DNA of 64,000 nucleotides from Mycetocola_A sp015752285 (GCF_015752285.1 NZ_JADOUY010000004.1:372001-436000), one strand, 5' to 3'; counted from the stretch's first letter, positions 42,701 through 52,145 are shown. The notes: generated by a model not told the origin, from the letters alone. Numbers and translations are program-made.

Positions 42701-44098
42701 CTAGCCCGGGTGCGTCATCGACAGCAGGTCGAGGGCGCTGTCGAGCTGCTCCTCGGTGATGTCGCCACGCTCGACGAAGCCGAGGTCGATCACGGCCTCA
42801 CGGACGGTGATGCCCTCGGCGACGGAGTGCTTCGCGATCTTCGCGGCCTTCTCATAGCCGATGATCTTGTTCAACGGCGTCACGATCGACGGTGACATCC
42901 CGGCGAGGGCTGCGGCACGGTCGAGGTTGGCTTCGAGGCCGTCGACGGTCTTGTCGGCGAGCACGCGTGATGCGTTCGAGAGCAGACGGATCGACTCGAG
43001 AAGTGCTGTGCCCATGACCGGGATCTGCACATTCAGCTCGAACGAACCGGATGCTCCGCCCCACGCGATCGTCGCGTCGTTGCCGATGACGCGCGCCGCG
43101 ACCATGAGTACGGCCTCGGGAATCACCGGATTCACCTTGCCGGGCATGATCGACGAGCCGGGCTGGAGATCAGGGATGTGCAGCTCGCCGAGCCCGGTGT
43201 TCGGGCCTGAGCCCATCCAGCGCAGGTCGTTGCAGATTTTCGTGAGGCTCACGGCGATGGTGCGCAGGGCACCGGATGCCTCGACGAGGCCGTCACGGTT
43301 GGCCTGCGCCTCGAAGTGGTCGGCTGCCTCCGTGATCGGCAGCTCGGTGTCTTCGACAAGCAGCTCGATGACGAGCTGTGGAAAACCGGCGGGAGTGTTG
43401 ATGCCGGTGCCGACGGCGGTTCCGCCCAGGGGAACCTCAGCGACCCGGGGGAGTGCCGAGCGGACGCGCTCGATGCCGAGGCGCACCTGACGGGCGTAGC
43501 CACCGAACTCCTGGCCGAGCGTGACGGGTGTCGCATCCATCAAGTGGGTGCGGCCGGACTTTACGGCGGTCTTCCACAGTTCGGCCTTCGCTTCGAGTGC
43601 GACGGCGAGGTGGTCGAGTGAGGGAATGAGGTCGTCGATAAGGGCGCTGGTCACCGCGATGTGCACGGAGGTGGGGAACACATCGTTGGAGGACTGCGAG
43701 CAGTTCACGTGATCGTTCGGGTGCACGGGCGAGCCGAGGCGGGTTCCGGCGAGGCTCGCGAGAACCTCGTTCATGTTCATGTTCGACGAGGTGCCCGAAC
43801 CGGTCTGGTACACATCGATCGGGAACTGGTCGTCGTACCGACCAGAGATCACGTCGTCTGCGGCACCGCCGATGGCCTCGGCGATCGCCGGGTCGAGCAC
43901 TCCCAGCCGGGCGTTGGCGGTGGCCGCGGCTTTCTTGATCCGGGCGAGGGCCGCGATCTGTGTCGACTCGAGTCCGGCACCGGAGATGGGGAAGTTCTCG
44001 ACGGCCCGCTGCGTCTGAGCGCTGTACAGCGCTGCTGCCGGGACCCTCACCTCGCCCATGGTGTCGTGCTCGATGCGGTACTCGGTTGTGTTCGACAC
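42701..44098 (-). CDS. fumC: Class II fumarate hydratase
   Basis: This 465-aa iron-independent fumarase interconverts fumarate and malate in the TCA cycle. Characteristic blocks are the N-terminal EYRIEHDTMGEVRVPAAALY, TGSGTSSNMNMNEVLA, HPNDHVNCSQSSNDVFPT, TGINTPAGFPQL and the catalytic-loop signature GSSIMPGKVNPVIPE. The length fits a homotetrameric fumarase. It is 32 bp downstream of the carbonic anhydrase coordinates but on the same strand, so fumC is first of its own unit and carbonic anhydrase lies upstream of it. Confidence 0.97.
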   Translation of the reverse strand: MSNTTEYRIEHDTMGEVRVPAAALYSAQTQRAVENFPISGAGLESTQIAALARIKKAAATANARLGVLDPAIAEAIGGAADDVISGRYDDQFPIDVYQTGSGTSSNMNMNEVLASLAGTRLGSPVHPNDHVNCSQSSNDVFPTSVHIAVTSALIDDLIPSLDHLAVALEAKAELWKTAVKSGRTHLMDATPVTLGQEFGGYARQVRLGIERVRSALPRVAEVPLGGTAVGTGINTPAGFPQLVIELLVEDTELPITEAADHFEAQANRDGLVEASGALRTIAVSLTKICNDLRWMGSGPNTGLGELHIPDLQPGSSIMPGKVNPVIPEAVLMVAARVIGNDATIAWGGASGSFELNVQIPVMGTALLESIRLLSNASRVLADKTVDGLEANLDRAAALAGMSPSIVTPLNKIIGYEKAAKIAKHSVAEGITVREAVIDLGFVERGDITEEQLDSALDLLSMTHPG

Positions 44099-44130
44099 GG
44101 TGTGTGCTCTCCTTGGCTTGCCGGGCGACG

Positions 44131-44781
44131 CTACTCTGCGTCGGATGTTGGACTGATGTTTCCGATGATGACGTCGGGCACGGCCGTGCCCTCGAGAAGT
44201 TTGTAGTTCGCTCCGACGATACCGAGTGTTCCTGCTGCGACGGCGTCACTGATCATTTCGGAGCGTTCGAGCAGTTCGGCGACTGTGTCGCGGAGGTGCT
44301 CACGGCCGACCTCGAAGGCGTCAGCGGTCCACGGTTCGACGGCGCGCACCGTGGCCACGCGGGTGACGGCGGGCCGGATCTGCTGGATCAAGCGGTTGAT
44401 GTGCGGAGGCAGCGGGGCGGCATCCGGCGCGAGGGAATCGATAGCGGCACGGACAGCGCCGCATTCGTCATGGCCGAGCACGACGATGAGCGGCACGTTG
44501 AGCACGCCGACCGCATACTCGATCGACCCGACGACCGAGTCCGAGATGACCTGTCCGGCGTTGCGCACGACGAAGAGGTCTCCGAGGCCTTTGTCGAAGA
44601 TGATCTCGGCGGCCAGTCGTGAATCGGAGCAGCCGAAGAGCACGACATCCGGCGACTGGTTGTGCGCGAGAGACTCGCGTCGCTCGACGTCTTGCCGCGG
44701 ATGCTGCGGTTCACCGGCAACGAAACGCGCGTTTCCGCGCTGCATCACTGACCAGGCTTTGCCGGGGCGGAGTGTCGGCAT
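44131..44781 (-). CDS. Beta-class carbonic anhydrase
   Basis: This 216-aa zinc enzyme interconverts CO2 and bicarbonate. The ligands are C51 and D53 (CSDSR), H104 and C107 (LGHDEC), with R55 forming the Asp-Arg dyad. The length is typical for actinobacterial beta-CA. Its start overlaps the stop of the DUF4245 gene by one base (TAATG at 44781), so it is co-translated with it. fumC follows 32 bp downstream, so the three may form one unit. Confidence 0.95.
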   Translation of the reverse strand: MPTLRPGKAWSVMQRGNARFVAGEPQHPRQDVERRESLAHNQSPDVVLFGCSDSRLAAEIIFDKGLGDLFVVRNAGQVISDSVVGSIEYAVGVLNVPLIVVLGHDECGAVRAAIDSLAPDAAPLPPHINRLIQQIRPAVTRVATVRAVEPWTADAFEVGREHLRDTVAELLERSEMISDAVAAGTLGIVGANYKLLEGTAVPDVIIGNISPTSDAE

Positions 44782-45434
44782 TATTCGCCTCCTGCTGTGT
44801 CGTCATTGGCTCGCACCTGATCGGCCAGGGCGGCTGCCACGGTGAGGAACTCGTCGTCGGATGCCGTGCCGAACAGCACGAAGGTGGATGCTCCGGCTTG
44901 CGTCGTCAGCGCGTATTCGACGTTGCCGACGTTGTTGCGTTCCCGATTGTCGTACACGGTCCACTCGATGCCGTCGACGACGACGGTGGCGGAGGCCGCA
45001 GACTGCCGGAGCTGCTGAGACAGCCAGGTCTCATTGGCGTCGAAACCCTGGGTGATGCCGAGGTACTGGTCGGTGGGGGAGATCAGCCCGATGTTCCAGG
45101 ACGACACCCCGCCGGAGACGTCGGTCTCGGCGCGGTTCGAACTCCAGCTGCCCGGGAGCTCCGGGTCGGCGAGGGGGAAGTCCGATGCGGCCTGAGCTTC
45201 GGCGGCGACGGCGCGGTAGTCGACCTCCTCGAGCAGCGACGTGTCCGAGCGCGGCACGGCGAGGGCGATGATCGCGACCAGGGCGACACAGACGAGCAGC
45301 GAGTAGACGAGGTTGTTGACCGTCTTGCGGTTACGGTAGTTGCGGGAGTTCTCGGCCTTGCGTGCGGCGGTCTCTTCGGGAGTCTCGGGGCGGCCGAGTT
45401 CGGCGACGACGCGGGGTGGACGACGGGGGCTCAT
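44781..45434 (-). CDS. DUF4245 domain-containing membrane protein
   Basis: This 217-aa protein has a cytoplasmic N-terminus (AELGRPETPEETAARKAENSRNYRNRKTVNN), one transmembrane helix (about 38-59, LVYSLLVCVALVAIIALAVP), and an outer domain with SWNIGLISPTDQYLGITQGF and the C-terminal FVLFGTASDDEFLTVAAAL. This is the DUF4245 layout; function is unknown. ATG 45434 is chosen because it overlaps the xseB stop as ATGA; the longer frame upstream is the xseB shadow. Confidence 0.88.
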   Translation of the reverse strand: MSPRRPPRVVAELGRPETPEETAARKAENSRNYRNRKTVNNLVYSLLVCVALVAIIALAVPRSDTSLLEEVDYRAVAAEAQAASDFPLADPELPGSWSSNRAETDVSGGVSSWNIGLISPTDQYLGITQGFDANETWLSQQLRQSAASATVVVDGIEWTVYDNRERNNVGNVEYALTTQAGASTFVLFGTASDDEFLTVAAALADQVRANDDTAGGE

Positions 45435-45664
45435 TCGGTGGACTGCGCCTCGCTCGGCTGTGCGGCTGCGCGCGCGGCGTCGAGCCGGGCTTTCGCACCG
45501 ATCAGCCAGTCCTCGCAGCGGCGGGCGAGTGCTTCGCCCCGTTCCCAGAGGGCCAGCGACTGCTCGAGCGTCGGGGCACCCTGTTCGAGCTCGGAGACGA
45601 CCCGGACGAGTTCGTCGCGCGCGTCTTCGTAGCTGAGGCTGGCCACCTCGGGGTTTTCTGGCAT
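45431..45664 (-). CDS. xseB: Exodeoxyribonuclease VII small subunit
   Basis: This 77-aa helical protein has the family signature LSYEDARDELVRVVSELEQGAPTLEQSLALWERGEALARRCEDWL. It forms the coiled hairpin that multiple copies add to XseA, making a nuclease that degrades single-stranded DNA. It follows xseA by 9 nt. ATG 45664 is 6 nt after TAGGAT (45671-45676), whose TAG is the xseA stop codon. It overlaps the DUF4245 gene by ATGA. Confidence 0.95.
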   Translation of the reverse strand: MPENPEVASLSYEDARDELVRVVSELEQGAPTLEQSLALWERGEALARRCEDWLIGAKARLDAARAAAQPSEAQSTE

Positions 45665-45670
45665 GGTCCA

Positions 45671-45676
45671 ATCCTA
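45671..45676 (-). promoter_or_regulatory. -10 box TAGGAT overlapping the xseA stop codon
   Basis: On the minus strand the xseA stop TAG (45676-45674) starts TAGGAT, followed by 6 nt and the xseB ATG, giving a possible independent leaderless xseB transcript. Confidence 0.5.
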
Positions 45677-46909
45677 ACCGCGGTGTACGACAGGGTCAGC
45701 CGAGGCTCCATCGGAGTGAGCGTCGATGTCGCCTGAGGCGAGAGTGAGGGTGAACGGGGTCCCTGCCGGTGCGTTCTCAGCCGCTCGGAGAACGTGCCCG
45801 TCAGCCGACTGCGCGATCGCGTAGCCGCGGTCAAGGGTGCGCTGGGGTGACAGGGCGCGCAGGTGATTGCGCAGGTCGACGGTCTCTCGTGCCGCGTGGT
45901 CGAGCGCACGTTCGACGAGTTCTGACCCACGCGACACGAACCGGGTGAGTTCCTGGGCGCGGATGTCGACGATCCAGTCTGCGGATGCCAGTGCGGGCCG
46001 CGACCGGATCTGACCGATCTTCGCGGTCTCGGTCGACAGGTACGATGCCAATCTCGTTCCGAGGCGGGCATGCGCCTGCCGAACCCTTGCGAGTTCCTCG
46101 GTGACGTCTGGAACGACGCGCTTCGCGGCATCCGTCGGGGTGGAGGCGCGGAGGTCGGCGACGTCATCGAGGAGCGGCCGGTCGGCTTCGTGACCGATCG
46201 CGCTGACCACCGGGGTCTCGCACACGGCGACCGCGCGAACGAGGCGTTCGTCGCTGAAGCCGAGCAGGTTCTGGAAGTCGCCGCCACCACGGGCGACGAT
46301 GATGACGTCGACCTCAGGGTCGGCGTCGAGTCGTTTCAGCGCCGACAGGACCTCCGGTACCGTGCGGTCGCCTTGCACAGCGGCGTGCACCACCCGGAAG
46401 GTGACGGCGGGCCAGCGCAGTTGAGCGTTGCGGAGAACGTCTTTCTCGGCATCCGAGTCCTTGCCGGTGACAAGGCCGATGCAGTGCGGAAGGAACGGAA
46501 GACGCTTTTTGCGTGCGACGTCGAAGAGACCCTCGCCGGCAAGCTGGGTACGCAGGCGTTCGAGGCGTTCGAGCAGGTCGCCGAGACCGACATGCTTCAT
46601 CTGCAGCACCTGAAGAGTGAGGCTGCCGCCCTTGAGCCAGTAATTCGCCTTCACGAGAGCGACGACGTGGTCTCCGTGCTTCAGGTCGTCGGGGATGCGT
46701 GCCTTCACCGACGACCAGATCGTGAAGCCGACGGTGACGTCGTGATTGAGATCTTTCAGCTTGCCGTACACGTTGCCCGCTGAGAGACCCCACTGGGTGA
46801 TCTCGCCCTCGACCCACACCGTGCCGAGGCGGTCGATGTAATCACGGATCTTCGCGCCGAGCAGGCCGACCGGCCACGGATTCTCTGCGGTTGCGGGGGC
46901 GTCAGGCAT
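45674..46909 (-). CDS. xseA: Exodeoxyribonuclease VII large subunit
   Basis: This 411-aa catalytic subunit has an N-terminal OB-fold (VWVEGEITQWGLSAGNVYGKLKDLNHDVTVGFTIW), the central nuclease domain (IGLVTGKDSDAEKDVL, VIIVARGGGDFQNLLGFSDERLVRAV, ISAIGHEADRPLLDDVADLRASTPTDAAK) and a C-terminal helical arm with LDRGYAIAQSADG. ATG 46909 is preferred because GGAAGAGAG lies upstream; a GTG at 46957 would add 16 residues but run into the ispH promoter. It is divergent from ispH. Confidence 0.94.
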   Translation of the reverse strand: MPDAPATAENPWPVGLLGAKIRDYIDRLGTVWVEGEITQWGLSAGNVYGKLKDLNHDVTVGFTIWSSVKARIPDDLKHGDHVVALVKANYWLKGGSLTLQVLQMKHVGLGDLLERLERLRTQLAGEGLFDVARKKRLPFLPHCIGLVTGKDSDAEKDVLRNAQLRWPAVTFRVVHAAVQGDRTVPEVLSALKRLDADPEVDVIIVARGGGDFQNLLGFSDERLVRAVAVCETPVVSAIGHEADRPLLDDVADLRASTPTDAAKRVVPDVTEELARVRQAHARLGTRLASYLSTETAKIGQIRSRPALASADWIVDIRAQELTRFVSRGSELVERALDHAARETVDLRNHLRALSPQRTLDRGYAIAQSADGHVLRAAENAPAGTPFTLTLASGDIDAHSDGASADPVVHRG

Positions 46910-46958
46910 CCGTTCGCTCTCTTCCGTCTCGTCCAGCGCGTGCACAGAGGGAGCCACC

Positions 46959-46964
46959 TAGAAT
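46959..46964 (+). promoter_or_regulatory. -10 box TAGAAT of ispH
   Basis: TAGAAT is followed by 6 nt and GTG 46971. Confidence 0.65.
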
Positions 46965-46970
46965 TGAGAC

Positions 46971-48032
46971 GTGAGTGACGTAACAATCAGCCTGCCCATG
47001 CCGAGAATTCCCGGCGTGCGTTCGAGGCTCAAGGATACCCCGGTGGTCGGACATAAGCGGGTGCTGCTCGCTGCGCCCCGCGGGTACTGCGCCGGCGTGG
47101 ACCGTGCCGTCATCGCCGTCGAGAAGGCGCTCGAACACTACGGCGCTCCTGTTTATGTGCGCAAGCAGATCGTTCACAACATCCATGTGGTGTCTGAGCT
47201 CGAGAGTCAGGGCGCCATCTTCGTCGAGGAAGTCGACGAGGTCCCCGAGGGATCACACATCGTCTTCAGCGCACACGGAGTGTCACCCGCCGTGGTGAAC
47301 GCTGCCTCCGACCGCGGCCTCCAGGCCATCGACGCGACCTGCCCCCTTGTCACCAAGGTGCACCGGGAGGCCGTGCGCTTCGCCCGCGACGACTTCGAGA
47401 TTCTGCTGATCGGCCACGAAGGACACGAAGAAGTCGAGGGCACGGCCGGTGAAGCCCCCGAGCACACGACACTCGTCGGCAGCCCGGACGAGGCCGACAC
47501 CGTGCAGGTGAAAGACCCGGACAAGGTCGTGTGGCTCTCGCAGACCACACTCAGCGTCGACGAGACCATGGAGACGGTCCGACGCCTGCGGGCGCGGTTC
47601 CCCAACCTGCAGGATCCCCCAAGTGACGACATCTGCTATGCCACCCAGAACCGCCAGGTCGCCATCAAGAAGGTCGCGAAGGATGCCGACGTCGTCATCG
47701 TCGTCGGATCGGCTAACTCCTCGAATTCGGTGCGCCTCGTCGAGGTCGCGCTCGAATATGGGGCGAAGACGGCGTACCGCGTCGACTACGCCAGCGAGAT
47801 CCAGCAGGAATGGATCGACGGGGCCGAGACGGTCGGGGTGACGAGTGGAGCATCGGTGCCCGAGGTCCTCGTATCCGAGGTGCTCGACAGCCTCGCTTCG
47901 GCAGGCTACGTCGACGTGCAGGAAGTGAAGACGGCCGAGGAGGACCTGATGTTCTCACTGCCCAAGGAGCTTCGGACCAACCTGAAGGGCGCCAAGGACT
48001 CCCGCGCGCTCGGCGGAAGGAGCCGACCATGA
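46971..48032 (+). CDS. ispH: 4-hydroxy-3-methylbut-2-enyl diphosphate reductase (LytB)
   Basis: This 353-aa iron-sulfur enzyme is the last step of the MEP isoprenoid pathway. The [4Fe-4S] ligands are C40 (PRGYCAGVDRA), C124 (DATCPLV) and C222 (DDICYATQNRQ), with substrate-binding H69 and H102. Length is typical. The start GTG 46971 is supported by TAGAAT 6 nt upstream. It is coupled by ATGA to the DUF6264-like gene. Together with uppS at 37.4 kb it serves polyprenyl synthesis. Confidence 0.97.
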   Translation: MSDVTISLPMPRIPGVRSRLKDTPVVGHKRVLLAAPRGYCAGVDRAVIAVEKALEHYGAPVYVRKQIVHNIHVVSELESQGAIFVEEVDEVPEGSHIVFSAHGVSPAVVNAASDRGLQAIDATCPLVTKVHREAVRFARDDFEILLIGHEGHEEVEGTAGEAPEHTTLVGSPDEADTVQVKDPDKVVWLSQTTLSVDETMETVRRLRARFPNLQDPPSDDICYATQNRQVAIKKVAKDADVVIVVGSANSSNSVRLVEVALEYGAKTAYRVDYASEIQQEWIDGAETVGVTSGASVPEVLVSEVLDSLASAGYVDVQEVKTAEEDLMFSLPKELRTNLKGAKDSRALGGRSRP

Positions 48033-48559
48033 GCGACCAGCGCCCCCGCCCCCAGTTCGGCGAATACGCCACGCCTGAGGAACAGCAGAAAGCGATCAAG
48101 GTTCCGCTCGACGACGCCGAATCGGTGCCGGTCGAATCGCAGGTCTCTCCGTCGAGCCACATCAGCGTGCAGACGCCGCCGCAGCAGAAAGCCGCCCCTG
48201 GCGGCAACCGTTTCGCGACCGTCCTCCTGCTCGGTATCGGCCTTGTCACGATCCTGGTGTCGCTGTCGGCGCTCGCCGACCTTCCCACCGCGATCGATTC
48301 GGCCTTCTCGCAACTCGGGGTCGGCGACTTCACAGCAGTGTCGCTTGCGGCAACGATGGGCTGGACTGCGATCATTCTCGAAGTCGCGCTCTGGGGCTTC
48401 GCCCTGTGGTTGTCGCTCCGCGCCCTCAAGCGCGGCAAGGCGGCCTGGTGGATCCCCCTGGTCTTCGGAGTGGTCGCCAATCTGGTCGTGTTCGTCTGCG
48501 TCGCGATCGCCATGGCCGGCGATCCCTCGTTCATGGAATACGTGAACCGCACGAGCTGA
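48029..48559 (+). CDS. DUF6264-like two/three-helix membrane protein
   Basis: This 176-aa protein of unknown function has a cytoplasmic N-terminus of about 60 residues beginning RPRPQFGEYATPEEQ and three hydrophobic helices (about 66-86, 108-130 and 141-166). The RPxFGEYAT opening is common among small Microbacteriaceae proteins placed after ispH. It overlaps the ispH stop by ATGA and is followed by a strong terminator, so it ends the ispH unit. Confidence 0.8.
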   Translation: MSDQRPRPQFGEYATPEEQQKAIKVPLDDAESVPVESQVSPSSHISVQTPPQQKAAPGGNRFATVLLLGIGLVTILVSLSALADLPTAIDSAFSQLGVGDFTAVSLAATMGWTAIILEVALWGFALWLSLRALKRGKAAWWIPLVFGVVANLVVFVCVAIAMAGDPSFMEYVNRTS

Positions 48560-48572
48560 TTGCCTGACCGAG

Positions 48573-48613
48573 ACGACGGATGCCCCGGCCGAGTCGGCCG
48601 GGGCATCCGTCGT
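48573..48613. terminator. Bidirectional terminator after the ispH unit and fba
   Basis: A perfect 18-bp stem (48573-48590 with 48596-48613) and a 5-nt loop lie between convergent genes. Confidence 0.88.
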
Positions 48614-48628
48614 TTCGCGGAAAAAGAC

Positions 48629-49654
<1,026 letters not shown>

Positions 49655-49734
49655 AGCTTCTCCTTGACGAGATGGATGTCTTCGCAATCAGTGTAGCGAT
49701 CAGCCCTCTGGCGCCGTGTGCCTGCCGGACAGGG

Positions 49735-49740
49735 CAGGAT
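49735..49740 (+). promoter_or_regulatory. Weak -10 box CAGGAT before the first glpX
   Basis: CAGGAT is 6 nt before GTG 49747; the first base departs from TAnnnT. Confidence 0.35.
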
Positions 49741-49746
49741 GGAGCG

Positions 49747-50706
49747 GTGCCGTTCTCCACGCTGACCCCTGACATCCTCGAGGGCTTTGCCCGTGCCACC
49801 CGGGATGCGGCTGTCGCGGCCCTCGATCTGGTGGGGTCAGGCGACAAGACCGGGGTCGACCGGCTGGCCGTCGTCGCCATGCGGGATGCCCTCGCCCGGA
49901 TCGCCGTCGATGGGCTCGTTCTCGTCGGTGAGGGTGAGAAGGATGAGGCGCCGATGCTCCACGTCGGCGAGCGATTCGGCTCAGGGGCCGGGACTGCCGT
50001 CGACATCGCGGTCGACCCGGTCGACGGAACCCGGCTCGCCGCCGAGAACCTTCCGGGATCGATGGCCGTCCTCGCCGTGGCCGAACGCGGCACTCTTTTC
50101 GACATCGGGCCTGCGCACTACATGGAGAAACTGGTGACGGATGCCTCGGGTGCGTCGCTCGACCTGGCGGCGCCGCTCGCGGCGAACCTGGTCCGGCTGG
50201 CGGATGCCCGTGGGTCCGTGGTCTCCGACCTCGTCGTCGCGGTGCAGGACCGCCCACGAAACGCCGGTTTCGCCGCTGCGGCCACCGCCGCAGGGGCCCG
50301 CGTCGAACTGTTCGCGGACGGCGATGTGGAACGGTGCCTGCGGGCGGCTCAACGCAGGACAGACATCGATCTGCTCGTCGGCATCGGGGGAGCGCCGGAG
50401 GGCATCCTCACCGCTGCCGCCGTGCGGGCGCTCGGCGGGCAGATGCAGGCCAGGCTCGTGCCGCAACGTCGCCGGGAGGCGGAGCGGGTGCGCCAGGCCG
50501 GGCTCGACACGTCGCAGGTGCTGGTGCTCTCCGACCTCTGCGCGGGGGATGCCTGGCTCTTCCTCACCGCGATCACCGAGTGCCGGCTCGAGGCCGGTCG
50601 GGTGGTCCCCGGTGTGCGGGTCGACGGCACAACGGTCGTGACGTCGTCGTGGAGCGCCGGCCCGGGCATCACGGTGCGCGGGACGTCCGCGCGCTCGGCG
50701 CGGTAG
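49747..50706 (+). CDS. Class II fructose-1,6-bisphosphatase, diverged paralogue
   Basis: This 319-aa GlpX family phosphatase shows GEGEKDEAPML (metal site), DIAVDPVDGTRLAAE (the DPxDGT Li+-sensitive phosphatase motif) and GIGGAPEGILTAAA. The same blocks occur in the second copy at 51086, but elsewhere the two differ widely, and this copy is richer in Arg and Ala. It may act on fructose 1,6-bisphosphate or another sugar bisphosphate. It is divergent from fbaA. GTG 49747 is the only start that gives the family N-terminus. Confidence 0.9.
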   Translation: MPFSTLTPDILEGFARATRDAAVAALDLVGSGDKTGVDRLAVVAMRDALARIAVDGLVLVGEGEKDEAPMLHVGERFGSGAGTAVDIAVDPVDGTRLAAENLPGSMAVLAVAERGTLFDIGPAHYMEKLVTDASGASLDLAAPLAANLVRLADARGSVVSDLVVAVQDRPRNAGFAAAATAAGARVELFADGDVERCLRAAQRRTDIDLLVGIGGAPEGILTAAAVRALGGQMQARLVPQRRREAERVRQAGLDTSQVLVLSDLCAGDAWLFLTAITECRLEAGRVVPGVRVDGTTVVTSSWSAGPGITVRGTSARSAR

Positions 50707-50757
50707 GAGCGGTCCGCGGGTGCTGACGCTCCGGCATCCGCGACTATATCCAGCTGT

Positions 50758-50832
50758 AAATTCAGGAGATTCTCGCGACGCGCCGTGGTGGGAGCGCGCC
50801 CATGCGGCGTGTCGCGACTTCTTCCTGAACTT
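50758..50832. repeat. Palindromic intergenic element, copy B
   Basis: The inner stem is 12 bp with one G-T pair (50774-50785 with 50805-50816), the loop is 19 nt, and the outer arms carry TTCAGGA on the left and TCCTGAA on the right. The arms match copy A at 16365-16436; the loops do not. Confidence 0.75.
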
Positions 50833-50899
50833 GCAGCATTCGCCTGAATGTGAAACTGGCACGCAGCACCCCTGTCCAGTGCTGCCGATGTAACTGGCG

Positions 50900-50985
50900 C
50901 ACATCCGTCCCTGTGGCTGCTGATCGCACATCCATAGCCGTGACTGCGCAGCACACATGCGTCACTGCGACTGCAGATCGCACAT
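50900..50985. repeat. Tandem repeat with exact 27-bp period
   Basis: CACAT occurs at 50900, 50927, 50954 and 50981. The first three 27-bp units share the pattern CACATnCGTnnCTGnGnCTGCnGATCG with several mismatches; the fourth is partial. Confidence 0.75.
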
Positions 50986-51085
50986 GCGTGCAGAGCCGTG
51001 GCCGCGGCGGGGTCGCGCGGATAAACTGGGCGGGTACACAGCGAGCCCGCCATCGCAACGCCGTCGTTTTCGATTAAGGACCATT

Positions 51086-52069
51086 GTGACCACTTCAGAC
51101 TCACCGCTTCTCGCTCACCCCGACCGCAACCTGGCGCTCGAGCTGGTGCGCGCGACGGAAGCCGCAGCCATCCGTGCCGTTCCGTACATCGGGCGCGGCG
51201 ACAAGCTCGCCGCAGACGGTGCCGCTGTCGACGCCATGCGTGCCTTTCTGGGAACAGTGAACTTCGACGGCGTCGTCGTGATCGGTGAGGGCGAGAAGGA
51301 CGAAGCGCCGATGCTCTACAACGGGGAGCGGGTCGGCAACGGCCGCGGCCCCGCCTGCGACATCGCCGTCGATCCGATCGACGGAACGAGCCTCACCGCT
51401 GCCGGCAGGCAGAACGCCCTGTCGATGATCGCGGTCTCGGACCGCGGCACGATGCTCGACGCATCCAGTGTGTTCTACATGGACAAGATCGTCACGGGAG
51501 CCGAGGGGATCGGCGTCGTGGATATCCGTAAGCCGATCGGCGAGAACATCCGTGCACTAGCGCAGGCGAAGGGTAAGGACGTCGGCGACATGACCATCGC
51601 TGTGCTCGACCGGCCGCGGCATGCACAGCTCATCGACGACATCCGTGCGGCCGGTGCAGGGACGCGTCTCATGCTCGACGGGGACGTCGCGGGTGGTATC
51701 AACGCGGTGCGGGATTCGACCCGGATCGACATGTGCGTCGGAATCGGCGGCAGCCCCGAGGGCATCGTCACTGCGTGTGCCGTGAAGGCGCTCGGTGGAC
51801 TGATCCAGGGCCGGTTGTGGCCGAAAGACGACCTTGAACGCCAGCGTGGCATCGACGCCGGGCTCAAGATGGACTACGTCTACGAAGCCAATGAACTCGT
51901 GTCGAGCGACAACACCTTCTTCGTGGCTACGGGTGTGACCGACGGCGGCCTCGTCGACGGCGTGCGGCGGATGGGTGCGACGATTCGCACCGAAAGTGTC
52001 GTGTTGCGATCGAAGTCGGGCACGATGCGGCGCATCGTCGCTGAGCACCTCGCCGAGAAGTGGCTGTGA
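51086..52069 (+). CDS. glpX: Class II fructose-1,6-bisphosphatase
   Basis: This 327-aa GlpX enzyme hydrolyses fructose 1,6-bisphosphate to fructose 6-phosphate, the key gluconeogenic step in actinobacteria. It has RGDKLAADGAAVDAMR, GEGEKDEAPMLYNGE, CDIAVDPIDGTSL, IAVLDRPRH, GIGGSPEGIVTACAVKALGG and the C-terminal TESVVLRSKSGTMRRI. It looks closer to the standard mycobacterial GlpX than the paralogue 380 bp upstream. GTG 51086 has AAGGA nearby, and TAAACT at 51022-51027 may be the -10 box. The stop codon lies in a 17-bp tandem duplication and a terminator follows. Confidence 0.96.
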   Translation: MTTSDSPLLAHPDRNLALELVRATEAAAIRAVPYIGRGDKLAADGAAVDAMRAFLGTVNFDGVVVIGEGEKDEAPMLYNGERVGNGRGPACDIAVDPIDGTSLTAAGRQNALSMIAVSDRGTMLDASSVFYMDKIVTGAEGIGVVDIRKPIGENIRALAQAKGKDVGDMTIAVLDRPRHAQLIDDIRAAGAGTRLMLDGDVAGGINAVRDSTRIDMCVGIGGSPEGIVTACAVKALGGLIQGRLWPKDDLERQRGIDAGLKMDYVYEANELVSSDNTFFVATGVTDGGLVDGVRRMGATIRTESVVLRSKSGTMRRIVAEHLAEKWL

Positions 52070-52100
52070 ACGAATCCAACGCCTGAACGAATCCAACGCC
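52067..52100. repeat. 17-bp tandem duplication over the glpX stop codon
   Basis: Two identical 17-bp units (52067-52083 and 52084-52100), each beginning TGAACGA. The first TGA is the glpX stop; a third partial unit (TGAAACGA) follows. Confidence 0.9.
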
Positions 52101-52112
52101 TGAAACGACAAT

Positions 52113-52145
52113 AAGGGTCGAAACTCGTTGCGAGTTTCGACCCTT
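52113..52145 (+). terminator. Rho-independent terminator of glpX
   Basis: A perfect 15-bp stem (52113-52127 with 52131-52145) and a 3-nt loop are followed by a short T-tract. It is one of the few T-tract terminators in the window. Confidence 0.88.

Larger units (their letters stand above)
50707..51085. other. 379-bp intergenic region rich in repeats
   Basis: No gene is seen. It holds hairpin element copy B (50758-50832), a stretch with a further inverted TTCAGG word (GCCTGAA near 50842), and a 27-bp tandem repeat (50900-50985). The final 60 bp before GTG 51086 carry TAAACT (51022-51027) and AAGGA. Confidence 0.7.

Noticed and set aside
50900..50985. CRISPR array
   Set aside because: The 27-bp units are tandem without spacers and too degenerate; no cas gene is in the window.
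49747..52069. Assembly duplication of glpX
   Set aside because: The two copies share only motif blocks and differ elsewhere, including intergenic DNA.
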